A stretch of 64,000 nt of DNA from Amborella trichopoda (lineage: Eukaryota > Streptophyta > Magnoliopsida > Amborellales > Amborellaceae), in NCBI RefSeq assembly GCF_000471905.2, contig NW_006494789.1, positions 9,066,469 to 9,130,468 on the forward strand, in the 5' to 3' direction. Within the stretch, counting starts at the first letter, position 1. Every line of letters begins with the position of its first letter. Made by a program: the position numbers and the translations under genes. Below, piece after piece: positions 53,970 through 64,000 of the stretch. Below the pieces are notes generated by a model. That model worked only from the letters and a program-made list of their open reading frames with translations, was not told where the DNA came from and did no database searches.

Positions 53970-55246
53970 AATTGTGCCCAAACATAGGTGGATTGATAAA
54001 AATTAAACATAATTAATGAAAACAATGATTTAACTGATTTAAAAGAAATTAGAAAATCGGGTGCAAAATGATAGATTTGCCCCTTCCTAACAATTTGTTT
54101 AATTTCAAAACAGTCCCTGCGCTACCCTAGAACATGCATGATTTTTCATGAATGATCCTGTTTTGATGTCCGTTTGATCGAAAAATGATTGTTTTATTGT
54201 AGGGTTCGGCATATCGATCGATTTGATACTAACTTCAAGCCATGGATCGTGTTTTTAGGGCACGATCTTGTGTCTTGAAATTTGGATGAATCTTGAAACT
54301 TCGGATAAATAGTGTGCTCGTTCCTTGATGTTTTTCTGTGATTTCTTCACTGAATCACATTGATCATGCTGTCACGATCGCGTGGCAACAAACACAGCTC
54401 GATTTCGTGTCCGAATGCAGATTTTACAACTTTGGAGTTTTGGTCGAAATTTCGAATTCCGGCGCTCGAATTTGCAATCACTTTATCAGCTTCGTGTGCG
54501 AAATTCGACCGTTCATCATGTATAGGGTTTGGACTAGAGATAGCCCTAGACTTACGCACACGATGAAAATGGTTTCATGTTGATCGGGTTTGCAAGCGGT
54601 GTGATGTGGTTGCTCGAGTCAAGTGCGACGCTGCTAACTTTCTTGTAACTTTCTTCACGGATCAGCAACTTCTCTCTATCTTTTCGTTGCCCACGAGTAT
54701 TGTCAAGGGGTGTGCCACCTATCAAAACGCTCATCTTAATGAGACGAACACGCTCACAAAATTTGAGTATGATCTGACCTTGGGTGAGTGAGATATGAGC
54801 ATTGCAAGTCACTATTCGTGACTGACCCTTTAATGGTGTTTAGTTGCAGGGTAGCCGAACGAGAATAGAGTGCGGCTCCTCTTGTTTATTTCTTTTACCC
54901 ATAACTTTGTCTTGGATTGCTTGATTAAGCCGAAACAAGACCCATAGGGGTTTTTGACCGTGCCAGTTCTAATGGCGGTGGTCTCATAAATTTTTGACGC
55001 ACCAAAAGTAGGGTTCCAATTACAGGGGTCCGTTTCATGGTGCTAGAGGTTGATTCTACCGAAACTATTTCTCAGTTTGCACTTTCTTAGACATGTCAGA
55101 ATGCAACAAAACATGGCAGGAGACTCTTAGGAGTCCTCATAAAGATCTTAACCAGTTCTAGGGGCATTCTAAGATTGTCAGAATTTCCACTGTTTATTAG
55201 GCTTTATTGACCAGGGACCCATGATGATGAAAAATGTCTTCCAACA

Positions 55247-56049
55247 GCATGCCCTGCCAAATGTTGTGCTTCAAGAGAAGCAAGAAGTACAATCATGTGA
55301 AAAATTTCCCTTGGTTAGCCGTAAGACTACAAGACCGCCGAGGAGATCCATGCAATGCTGTTACTAGGTTGCTCAAACGTTTGGCTACAATGTACGGGTC
55401 CATCTATGAAGGCTTTAGGAAGAGAAGAGACCTTTTTGAGGGATCTGTAGAAATCCTCACCCTCAAGGGACTATTTGTGATTCTGACAGCTTGAGGATTT
55501 CTTAGGGACCTCATTAGTCAAAAGCTAGCCTATCTGATGGCCAAGTTACCGTGAACATTTGGTCGGCATTGTTTGCTTCTACACCAGGTTTGCTTTTGAT
55601 GATCAGGGTATCTTTAAAGGTCCCATCCAACAGGTTCTAGTCGGGGGCTTCTGACTTATCTTGAAAATCTAGGCCTGTCAGCTAGAGGGAATTTTGGAGA
55701 GGCGACTTCATGGCCCCATACTGCCGTGTCCAGTCGGGGGCTTCTGACTTGTTCTGAAGAACTGGCCCTGTCGACTAAGGAAGGTTTTTAGCAAGGTGAT
55801 CCCATGGCGAGGCATTACCCTGAAGTATCTAGCAAGTTGGGCCTTGGTTTTGTCAGTTTTTTACCTTTGTGATGTTCTTTTAGCATTTTGGAGGGATCTT
55901 TCGGTTGTCGTCCTCACCCTCAAGAACTCTTGATGTTTTTTAAGGTGAAGTGTGGGAGATCTTCTGAGGCTCTCACTCCTGGGTGAGCCATTTTGTGGTG
56001 TGATTGGATGCTGACAGTCTAGGATATTGGGTAGACCTCATTAGGCAGA
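55247..56049 (-). other. B8 3'UTR fragment
   Basis: Starts with the conserved internal end (GCATGCCCTGCCAAATGTTGTGCTTC) and matches B3 22,405-23,240: CCTCACCCTCAAGGGACT and TGTTTGCTTCTACACCAGG. A GTCCAGTCGGGGGCTTCTGAC block is doubled at about 55,655 and 55,730. No coding frame. Confidence 0.65.
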
Positions 56050-58776
56050 TGTTGGAAGATATTTTTCATCATCATGGGGCCCCCGCTTAATAAAAGCTTA
56101 GCAAATAGTGGAAATCCAAACAGTCTCAGAATAGCTCTAGAACTAATTGAGATCTTCATGAGCACTCTCAAAAGGCTCCTGCCAACTTTCGTTGCATTCC
56201 AACATGTCTAAGGCAGTGCAGACTCAGAAACAGTTACGGTAAAATCAGATTCTAGCACCCTGAAATGGATCCTATAACTAGAGCAACATTTTTCGATGTC
56301 TCAATTTACTGTAGGGCAACCACCATTGGATCCAACACGGTTGAAAAACCCAAGGGATCAAACTTAAGCTTGAACAGACACTTTAGGAAGAAGTTATAGG
56401 AAAAAGAGTGAACGAGGAGGAGCCGCGCGCTATTCCCGTGCGGCCACCCTGCAACTACACACCATTGAAAGGACAGTCACGATCAGTGACTTTTGATGCT
56501 CATACTCACTTGTCCTAGGTCGGATCAAGCCTAAATTTTGTAGGCATATTCGCCTAATTAAGACAAGCCTTTCAATATGTGGCATGCCCCATGATGACGC
56601 TTGATCGCAAAGAAAAGCAAGAGAGAAATTGCTGATCTGTGAAGAAAGTGCAAGAAAATCAGCAGCATCATGCGTCACTCGAGAGGCCAAATCATGCCAC
56701 TCACATGCATGATCAATGTGAGATCAATTCCATCGCGTACGTAAGGTCTTGGACTATCTCTGATCGGAACTCCGTGCATGATGAATGGTCAGATTCTGCA
56801 CATCAAGCCGATGAAGCGACATCAAATTCTGTCATTGGAATTCCAAAATTCCGGTCGAACTTTCAAAGTTGCAAAATCTTCGTTCAGGCACGGAATCGAA
56901 CTGCATTTGTTGCTCAGCGATCATAATGGCATGCTCAGTGTGATCCAGCAATGAAATCACCGAAAAACATAAAGGACTAATCACACTATCGATTCAAAGT
57001 TTCAAGATTCATTCAAATTTCAAGTCGCATGATCGTGCGCTAAAAACACGATCCATGGCTCAAAGTTGATATCAAAATGATCGCCATGCCGAGCCTTACA
57101 AGAAACAATCATCTTTCGATCAACCAGGCATCAGAAGGTCCCCGGATCATCCATGAAAAATCATGCACATTCTAGGGCAATGTAGGGACTGTTTTGAAAT
57201 TCCACAAATTGTTAGGAAGGCGGTAAATCTATCATTTTGCACCCTATTTTCTAATATATTTTAATTCAATTTGATCTTAATTTCAATAATTAGGGTTACT
57301 TTTTATCATCCACCCATGTTTGGTGTAAAATTCTATATATACCTCGTACCATCATTGTACGTACGAGGTAGTCATAATACACAAAGAGAGAGTTTTGACT
57401 TAATAAATTTTCTCTGTCTTTTCATTGTTGTGTCACGTTTAGAGAGAGAGAGAGTTAGGTGAGAAAATTTTGGATTGGTACCCTTAGGCTCAAGGTAAAC
57501 CTTCCCTCTCTTCTTTTTATTTTCTTCTTCTCTCTCTTCCTCTCCCTCTTCTTCCTCTTCTCCGTTTGAGCTCCCCTCAGAGGTCATGCACGGCAGTGGC
57601 AGTGCGGTGCATGCCTCTCCTGTGGTCTCACAGGCCACGCATGGCGATGGCAGTGCCATACGTGAGCCTCTTTCTGCTTCTATTCGTTCATCTCTACCTC
57701 AAGCGAGGCTTACAGACGGCGCTGCTCATCGCCGTCTGCAGACATGTCCTCGATGCCTCAGTGAAGAGCGCAGACGGGGAAACGCGTTGGTGCCCACAAG
57801 GGTCTTTCCTCGTCGTGTGCCTATCACAGACGGTGATGCTTATTACCTCCCATGAGCTTTCTTCACATGTGCGGTTCCTATCGCCGTCCGCCAGCGTCCT
57901 TTATGCGTTCTTTGTTCATCGGCCCTCCCCCTGCATCCCTGTCTACCGCAGTGCGCCTCATGAGAACTATCGCCATCACGAGAAGCTATTATCGCCCATG
58001 CAGCGGTGTGCTGCCTTCTTGTGTTGTCAACATCAATGCCTAGTGTCGTCCGTAGTTCCCTGCTTCCCCTCATGGCGAGAGCAGTAGTGTCTAGTGTTGT
58101 CCAAGGGTCGTGACACTGCTACTCCACAGTCGTGGGTTGCAACGCTTAACACCATCAGTACCTTATCTCTCCCCCATCTCATGCCTTCTCTTCTGACTTG
58201 ATTGAGGGTTGACCTAGCCTAGCACTGCCATATCGGACTCGGTTTTGAGTAGTCTTGCTTCCGTGCTGGTCTTTATTACCATGCCCGTTTTGCTACCACT
58301 CTGAGTCGGTCACTGTCCGACTATCAAGCTAGTCTCGTCCCTTCATCACGTTTTCTTCTCTTTTCGACCTTTGCTCGAAACTTCCACTCCATCATCCTAA
58401 CCTATCACATTCTTATCCAGACGAATGTGCATTGCTCTAAGACAAGGGTGGGTCTCTTCGACCCACTTTTCTTGTAAATTAACCATAAAAGTGTTGTGCA
58501 AAAAAATAAGGAGATTACAGGACAAGGAAGACAACTTCGAACCAGCTAAATCAGATGGGGGGGCTTTTCGTCGTGATCTAAGAGGGCACCCACGCGAGCC
58601 AGCCTGAGCAAGTCCCGAACCCACTTTAAATTCTTCTCTCATCGGTTGGTATACCTGCACTTGCTCTTGAGTAAGGTTTCGAGAAAGCAATCTCAAATCT
58701 CGAGTTCACTAGAAACTCGAGATACGTATCGCCATATCATTTAGATCCAGAGGGTGAGCTCGAGGCACCTAACCAG
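56050..58776 (+). repeat. Family B LTR copy L9 (complete, 2,727 bp)
   Basis: TGTTGGAAGATATTTTTC at the start and GGCACCTAACCA at the end, followed by GCT and the primer site. U3 to TATA (57,333), AATAAA near 57,398, pyrimidine tract 57,497-57,560, a few diverged hairpin units (57,575-57,900) and U5 with GGTGGGTCTCTTCGACCCAC, a 7-bp stem, near 58,448. It is the shortest complete copy, because no array is expanded. Confidence 0.88.
57333..57341 (+). promoter_or_regulatory. TATA box of LTR L9 with adjacent inverted repeat
   Basis: CTATATATA preceded by CCACCCATGTTTGGTG. Immediately downstream ACCTCGTAC (57,341-57,349) and GTACGAGGT (57,361-57,369) form a perfect 9-bp inverted repeat with an 11-nt loop where transcription should start. 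L8 and L10 do not have it. Confidence 0.75.
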
Positions 58777-58779
58777 CTT

Positions 58780-58798
58780 AGCGACTCCACTAGGGACT
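58780..58798 (+). other. Primer-binding site, B9
   Basis: TAGCGACTCCACTAGGGAC, differing from the intact B10 site mainly at the second base of the invariant TGG and by one G-to-A change. Spacer GCT after the LTR. Confidence 0.85.
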
Positions 58799-60346
58799 TA
58801 CTACCCCTTTGCCCGTTCGCTCTTATTTGACCAATATCCTCTTTTACTTTTTACATCAACTTCTGTGGGATCTGGGTTGTTCAACCTGTTCATTCGAGTT
58901 GGAGACTTCCTTATCCCCGCACTCGTGACTGTCCCAGGGAAGCGAACTGCACAAGCTTCATTCCCTACTCTCTTGCCGAGTCACGATTCACAGTCCGGCT
59001 CCCAAGTTCTTTCTTGGGTTGGTGCCTGACTCCCTACTTCCTCAACTTGGTGGACCCTCCACCAGAGCCCCTTCCATTTGTAGCACATCTATTCTACACA
59101 AAACACACCCTGCTAGCTAAAAGTCTCTTGCCGGTCATATTGCTGAGGCACGTCAGAAGGCTGCCCCCACCACTTTCACAAAAGGCAAGCTGGTTGTCAT
59201 TGCTCCTGAGGTTCGTCGCAAGGCAACCCCCCATACTCCTTCACCACTTCGAACCCCTACACATAAAGGCTTGATGCACTGAAGTGGAGACCCTACGGTC
59301 TCTACCTGTCGCACATACTTATCGGCTCGTGGTCCATCCGCTCGAGCCGCACCTCGGGGCAACCTTCATGTCACTTAGAGCTCCCATCCAGGGCTAGGCC
59401 TTCTAAGGCTGAACCCTGTATGCACCATACATTTTCTTTCCACAGCTCGGGGCAGCGAAGCTCTATGCCAGCTCTAGTACAAGAGGGTCGACAACTCCAT
59501 CCTCCCTTCCAGCACACGTAGTTCTACTCTATGAGAGATGAGCTTTCGCCTCGTCTCTCACAGACATAAGCTCGTGAGTATCGACCTCCCATGTTCGAAC
59601 CAATTGATGGAGCCCGGGCTGACTCCCAAGTCACTCGGACGGCTAACCTTAAAGGTGCACACGCATCAACTCTGTAGGTTCCTCCCCAGCGTAAACTCAG
59701 GTGGAGTTACAAACCAGCTGCTTCCCCTGTCGCTCTCTCGACACCAGGCAAACACCTCGAGCCTTGGTACTCAAAGGTCTTCTCTAAGAGTACCATCTTT
59801 AGCCAACCTCAAGTCACCCATGCACTTGGGCCCCACAAAGGAATTCGGGGCAATGGGTTGATGTCAGACAGAGGCCTCCAGTCTCCAAGGTAGAAACCCA
59901 GGCTTCCTTCTTTCCTTGGATCCCACTCCCTGCTCCAACTCATAGACATGGCCCTTGCATGTTAAAAGAAGCTAGAGCAGTTCAGGTCCCAGGCTTGTTT
60001 TTGGAATGAAATCCACAACCGTCTCAGGATTAAGCAAAGAGAAGGGGCCTGTAGATCCTGACTAAAGAAACCTCTAAGGCAGCTGAGGTCACCACCCTTG
60101 ATGACCTGCTGCCTCATGACCCCTTTTTCCCTCTCCAAACTCAAAAACCTGAGTGAGTCCAAGGGTATTGATGGGTCGTCACTGCTAAGATACCATGGTC
60201 TGAAGACTGTCGAGAATTGGTGCTCACAAGATCGACATACAAGGCTCGAGTCCAGTCGGGGCAAGCTGAGCTCGTGCAGACTGACTTACCACTCCCGACT
60301 CGCCAACCTCGGTAGTCCATTGCTCCACCTAGCTTTGACCTTCTAG
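58799..60346 (+). pseudogene. ORF1-like leader of B9
   Basis: Non-coding at the start; a frame conserved with B2 and B4 then appears. Landmarks are KHLEPWYSKVFSKSTIFSQP (59,750-59,810), PHKGIRGNGL (about 59,840) and, from 60,098, KNLSESKGIDGS and RLESSRGKLSSCRL, ending NLGSPLLHLALTF at 60,346. Internal TAG/TGA codons interrupt it. It ends 18 nt before the gag ATG-like codon in a different frame, an arrangement also seen in B2. Confidence 0.5.
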
Positions 60347-61116
60347 AAGAAACGACTAGTGTCATGGTGATCAATGACCCAGATGACACCCAAGAAGAAA
60401 GGATGAGCATATTCGAGGTAATGGGGCAATCCATCCTCAAGAAGATGGAACGCCTAGAAGCCTCCATGTCCCCTTATTCTCACCCTGAGACCGATTCCAC
60501 GACCGGTGAAGACCCAGTTCCCAGGCAAACTCCCCCACCGACGTCTCATGATAGCTCTGCCTCTAGCAGGATCACCCAAACCGACATAGATGCCATGGTG
60601 GCTCATAGCCTCAAGAACAAGGTCTCAGGCATGTAAGAGGCGTCGGTCTACCAAAAGCCGTATCCATCGTATATTGACCTCGTGCTATTAACCCCAAACT
60701 ACCAAAAAGGGAAACTCCCCCTGTTCAACGGTACTGCGTCCCCACACCAGCATACTGCCCACTTCCAAGCGGCTTGTAGGGAGATGACAACTGACAGACG
60801 ACTTCTCCTCCATCGGTTTGTTCAGACTCTTTTAGGGCCAGCCTTCCAATGGTATGCTTGGCTGCCTCCAAACTCGATGCACACATGGCAAGAAATGTAG
60901 CTGTTATTTTACCATTGCTTCTACAAAGTCCAAAGGGACGTGGAAACCATCGAGCTCCTTACTCTGATGCAAGACCCTGGTGAGTCGGTTGACAAGTTCA
61001 TCGCCCCATGGAGAGAGCTGGCAACCTTTCACGCCACCCGCATGACAGAGAAGGAAGCGGTTCAAATCTACATACAGAATATGCTTCCCAAGATCGCCCT
61101 GCATGTCGCGGCAACT
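60316..61116 (+). pseudogene. Gag of B9, three in-frame stops, cut by LTR fusion
   Basis: One frame throughout: MVINDPDDTQEERMSIFEV, then ITQTDIDAMVAHSLKNK, YQKPYPSYIDLVLL, PLFNGTASPHQHTAHFQAAC, LLGPAFQWYAWLPPNSMHTW, VDKFIAPWRELATFHATRM and EAVQIYIQNMLPKIALHVA. Stops are at 60,313-60,315 (Trp in B4), 60,634-60,636 (Gln in B4) and 60,898-60,900. At least the first and third fit C-to-T/G-to-A change, as expected from decay of methylated cytosines. No frameshift is seen up to the fusion, so this is the youngest-looking gag in family B. Confidence 0.88.
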
Positions 61117-62769
61117 GCACACGAAGCCGGCAAACAGACTGCAAATTTTGTCGCCGAAATAATTGATTTCAGCAAAAAGTCCAAACTCACAAAATCTTCG
61201 TTCAACCACAAAATCAAACTGCATTTGGTGCCTCATGATCGTAATGGCGTGCTTAGTGTGATTCAGCGAAGAAAACATAGAAAAACATCAAGGAACGAAC
61301 ACACTATCGATCCAAAGTTTCAAGATCTACTCAAATTTCAAGTCACATCATATTGCACCAAAAATACAATCCATGGCTCAAAGTTGGTAGCAAATCGATC
61401 GCCATGTTGAGCCCTACAAGAAAACAATCATCTTACAATCAACCAGGCATCAGAACGACATTCTACAACTTGTTAGTAAGGCGCAAATCTATCAATTTTC
61501 ATCCTATTTTCTAATTTCTTTTAATTCAATTTAATCTTAATTTCTAGCATTTAGGGTTACTTTTGATCATCCACCCATCTTTGGGGCATACTCTATATAT
61601 ACATACAATTATTGTACTTAGAAAAGAAGAGGCAGAGGCATACACACCCAAGAGAGAGTTTTCACTTAATACAAGTTTCTTTTTCTTACCATTGTGGTAT
61701 CACGTTTGAGAGAGAGAGTGATGTGAGAGAAACTTTTTGATCGGTACCTCCGGGTTGAGGGAAACCTTCTTTCTCTTCTTTTTCTTTTCTTTTTCTCTCT
61801 CTCATCTCCCTCTTCTTCATTTGAGTTCCTTGCAGAGGTCGTACACGGCAGTGGTAGTTCCATGCATGCCTCTCTCTTGGTCCCACAGGTTGTGCATGTG
61901 ATGGCAGCACCATGAACGAGTCCCCCTCCCCTTCTTTTCATTTGTCTCTTTCTCCAACTTGAAGTCTACAGACGGCGATGCCTATTGCCGCCCACAGACG
62001 TAGCTGTGATGTCTCGATGAAGAACCTAGATGGCAAAGCTTGTTGCCGCTTGCAGAGGTCCTACTACCCGACGCTCATAGCTGTTCTCCTTGCGTCCTAT
62101 GCCTATCGCCGTGCGACCTCGGAGAAACTATCGCCATGTGCCTCATCAAGAGTTGGCGCTGTCCACAAGGGATGCACCATCTCCTTGCATTGCCCACCAC
62201 GATGCCTATTGACGTCCGGACTTCCCCTTCTCTTTGACGTCTCCTTCTTTCCTCTCCACCACCTCGGTTTCGAGTAGTATTGCCGCTGTGCTGGTCTTGA
62301 GAACCATGCACGTCTTACTACCACTTCGAGTCAATAATTTCTGGTTGTCATGCTAGTCTCACTCCTACATCAAGCTCTCTTCTATTTTCTATCTTTCACC
62401 GAACCTTGCACTTCCTCTCCTTCTCATGTGAACGTACATTAGCCTAAGACAAAGGTGGGTCCCTTCGACCCACTTGTCCTAAAAATTAACCACAAAAGTG
62501 TTGTGCAGAAAACAAGAGGATTACCTGTCTAGGGGGGCCAGCTCAAGTAGCAAGGGGGCTATCTTTGTAATCTAAGAGGGCGCCCACACGAGCCAACCCA
62601 AGTAAGTTTCGAATCCTCCTAAAATTTCTCTCTCATTGGTTGGTATACCTGCCATTTCCCTCGAACAAGTTCCAAGAGAGCGATCTCAAAATCCCGAGTT
62701 CACAAGAAACCTGAGACACATGCCGCCAGATCACCTTGATCCGAAGGGCGAGATCGAGGCATCTAACCA
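61117..62769 (+). repeat. Family B LTR copy L10 (U3 start missing)
   Basis: From CTGCACACGAAGCCGG it follows L9 from about 56,796 onward: CAAAATCTTCGTTCA, GTGTGATTCAGCGAAG, TATA, pyrimidine tract (61,770-61,820), hairpin-like units (61,840-62,215) and GGTGGGTCCCTTCGACCCAC (62,454-62,473), ending GGCATCTAACCA. Confidence 0.85.
61593..61601 (+). promoter_or_regulatory. TATA box of LTR L10
   Basis: CTATATATA preceded by CCACCCATCTTTGGGGC. The AATAAA position reads TTAATACAAG at about 61,666, a likely damaged signal. Confidence 0.75.
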
Positions 62770-62772
62770 GCT

Positions 62773-62790
62773 TGGCGACTCCACTGGGAC
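62773..62790 (+). other. Primer-binding site, B10 (best preserved)
   Basis: TGGCGACTCCACTGGGAC, 3 nt after the LTR end. It begins with TGG, complementary to a tRNA CCA end, and equals the site known from Ogre/Tat elements except for one missing G. Confidence 0.9.
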
Positions 62791-64000
62791 TTACTACCCC
62801 TTAGTCGGTTCGATCTTATTTTACCAACTTCCTTTTTACTTTTTGCACCTATTTCTATGGCACCTAGGTTATGCAACCCATTCATCTGGGTAGAGAACTT
62901 CCTTATCCCTGCACTCGTGGATGTCCCAGGGAAGAGAGTCACTCAAGCCTCCTTCCCCACTCTCCTACTGAGTCAGGACTCAAGATCCGGCTTCCAGGTT
63001 CTCACCTGAATTGGTGTCAATGGGGACTTAAAGGTCTCCGCCTCCCTACTTTCTCCCCTTGGTGGACTCTCCATCAAGGTCCCTTGCATGGGAAGCACTC
63101 TTGCTACTGGAAAATCTCCTTCCAGTCATACCACTGTGGTACGCCGAAAGGTTGCCCTGTCCATCCCTGCGAAAGGCAAGCAAGCCGCTGTCACTCCTGA
63201 GGTTCGCCCCAAGGCAACCCCTTGTGCTCTTTCACTACTTCGAGCCTCCACACCTGGAGGGTCGGTACACAGAGGTGGAGGTCTTGAGTTTTTCAACCCT
63301 CATACACAATCAAAGGCTCATGGTCTATCCACTTGAGCCACACCTTGGGGCAACTCTTATGTTGCCTTGAACTCGCAACGGCCAGGCCTTCTCGACCCAA
63401 ACCCTACTTGTGCCATGCATTCCCTTTCCACAGCTCGGGGCAGCGCTAGCTTTATGCCACCTCGAGCACATGAGGGTCGATCGTTCCATCTTCCCTCCCG
63501 GCACACATAGCTGCACCTTGTGAGAGACAAGCTCCCACCTCCTCCCTCACAAACACAAGCTCGTGAGTCTTGGCCTCATCAGGTCAAACCCATTGACCGA
63601 GCCTAGGTTGACCTCCAAGTCACCTGGACGACTAACCCGAAAGGTGCATACGAACCATCTTTGTAGGTTCGTCTCGAATTCAAACTCAGGTGGAGTCATG
63701 CACCCGCTACGTCCTTTGCCGCATCCCTGACGTCAGGCAAGCACCTCAAGCCCTAATACTCAAAGGTCTTCCCTAAGAGTTCCATCTTGAGCCAACCTCG
63801 GTCAACCCAACACCCGGGCCACACAAAGGAATTCGGGGCAACGACTTGATGTAAGACAGAGGCCTCCAGCCTCCAAGACAAGAACCCAAGCTACCCTGCA
63901 TCCTTAAGACCCACTCCCTGCTCTAGCTCATAGGCATGGCCCTCTCCTGTTCGAAGAAAACAGGGCAGTCTAGGTCTCATGCTCGGTTCTAGAATGAGGT
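62791..64000 (+). pseudogene. ORF1-like leader of B10 (runs off window)
   Basis: Homologous to 58,799-60,050 of B9. A readable piece at 63,088-63,336 has RRKVALSIPAKGKQAAVTPE and matches the GKSLVGRIAEVHRKA region of B4 and its B2 equivalent. The KHLKP-YSKVFPKSSILSQP piece lies near 63,740-63,790. Frames are interrupted by stops. Confidence 0.55.

Larger units (their letters stand above)
52276..55246 (-). repeat. Family B LTR copy L8 (2.97 kb)
   Basis: Left edge TGGTTAGGTGTC, right edge CTTCCAACA|GCATGCC. It carries the 39-bp array III at 53,150-53,410 as in L1, a (GAA)n run at 53,725-53,770, TATA at 53,960 and a U3 that resembles L1 more than L3/L6/L7. This suggests two LTR subfamilies: L1/L8/L9/L10 and L3/L5/L6/L7. 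Confidence 0.85.
52276..56049 (-). mobile_element. Family B copy B8: 3' LTR and start of 3'UTR
   Basis: LTR L8 (52,276-55,246) is followed on its outer side by the conserved internal end and about 800 bp of 3'UTR (55,247-56,049), so L8 is a 3' LTR. The rest was displaced by insertion of B9 at 56,050. The element itself inserted in L6; left flank TTGTG (52,271-52,275). Confidence 0.8.
56050..61116 (+). mobile_element. Family B copy B9: complete 5' LTR, primer site, ORF1-like leader and gag
   Basis: Plus strand. LTR 56,050-58,776, primer site 58,780, leader, gag to about 61,116. There gag sequence ends and a family B LTR interior begins, so everything from mid-gag to the next LTR is deleted. 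Left flank GCAGA (56,045-56,049) is the candidate target site in the B8 3'UTR. Confidence 0.85.
61117..64000 (+). mobile_element. Family B copy B10: 5'-truncated LTR, primer site and leader
   Basis: Begins inside an LTR U3 (61,117), with promoter, pyrimidine tract, U5, LTR end (62,769) and primer site (62,773), then the ORF1-like leader running to the window end. Gag is expected just beyond 64,000. Confidence 0.82.

Noticed and set aside
53055-53981. 308-residue minus-strand frame across L8
   Set aside because: It spans the promoter end, GAA run and 39-bp repeats of an LTR. Its repeated RCLSPSASFL pieces are translations of array III, with no conserved counterpart in L1.
60940-61410. 156-residue plus-strand frame as one gag protein
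   Set aside because: Only the first 57 or so residues are gag; from about 61,117 the frame runs through LTR DNA by chance.
1-64000. tRNA, rRNA, miRNA precursor or organelle DNA
   Set aside because: No cloverleaf, conserved rRNA block or organelle gene was recognised on either strand. The tRNA-like words are short primer-site motifs only.

Overview
This is plant nuclear DNA, most likely from a seed plant with a large, repeat-rich genome. I see no convincing host gene, rRNA, tRNA or CRISPR locus. Almost all of the 64 kb is nested, rearranged remains of long-terminal-repeat (LTR) retrotransposons of the Ty3/gypsy Tat/Ogre type. The assignment rests on protein motifs (gag, aspartic protease, reverse transcriptase with a YVDD box, two successive RNase H domains, D-D-E integrase), on a primer-binding site close to TGGCGACTCCACTGGGGAC (the tRNA-Arg type reported for Ogre/Tat), on very long LTRs (2.7 to 3.7 kb) and on satellite-like tandem repeats in the 3' untranslated region (3'UTR).

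Two families are present. Family A has one copy on the minus strand, from 11,941 to beyond the left edge. Its order is 5' LTR, a leader with 161-bp repeats, gag, protease, RT, RNase H, a second RNase H, integrase and 3'UTR. It is inserted into a family B copy. Family B makes up the rest. Its LTR reads TGTTTGAAGAC...CCTAACCA, then a 3-nt spacer, then the primer-binding site. Ten LTR copies or fragments were located, eight of them with the core promoter (TATA plus an upstream CCACCCATG motif).

Layout of family B, left to right. B2 (minus, 11,942-21,078): second RNase H, RNase H, RT, gag, ORF1, primer site, 5' LTR. A plus-strand LTR fragment lies at 21,079-21,659. B3 (minus, 21,660-26,449): old 3' LTR, satellite-bearing 3'UTR, integrase. 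B4 (minus, 26,450-39,407): 3' LTR, long 3'UTR, gag, ORF1, primer site, start of 5' LTR, with no RT or integrase. B5 (plus, 39,408-52,275): LTR, 3'UTR, LTR, with no coding region. B7 (minus, 47,646-51,384) is a solo LTR with a near-perfect 5-bp target duplication inside the B5 LTR. B8 (minus, 52,276-56,049): 3' LTR plus the start of its 3'UTR. B9 (plus, 56,050-61,116): complete 5' LTR, primer site, ORF1 and gag, broken by a fusion. B10 (plus, 61,117-64,000): 5'-truncated LTR, primer site and leader, running off the window. All coding parts carry stops or frameshifts, so no copy looks autonomous.

The most interesting signals are in the non-coding parts of family B. (1) The transcribed part of the LTR carries tandem arrays of small hairpins separated by pyrimidine-rich spacers. 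At least three different hairpin sequences have been amplified separately in different LTR copies, two of them with about the same 58-bp period. (2) The 3'UTR holds many copies of a motif that, in the element's sense RNA, is complementary to the element's own primer-binding site. It is found in both opposite-strand copies, B4 and B5. (3) The same 3'UTR has a conserved antisense TATA module. These points are read from sequence alone and their functions are inference.
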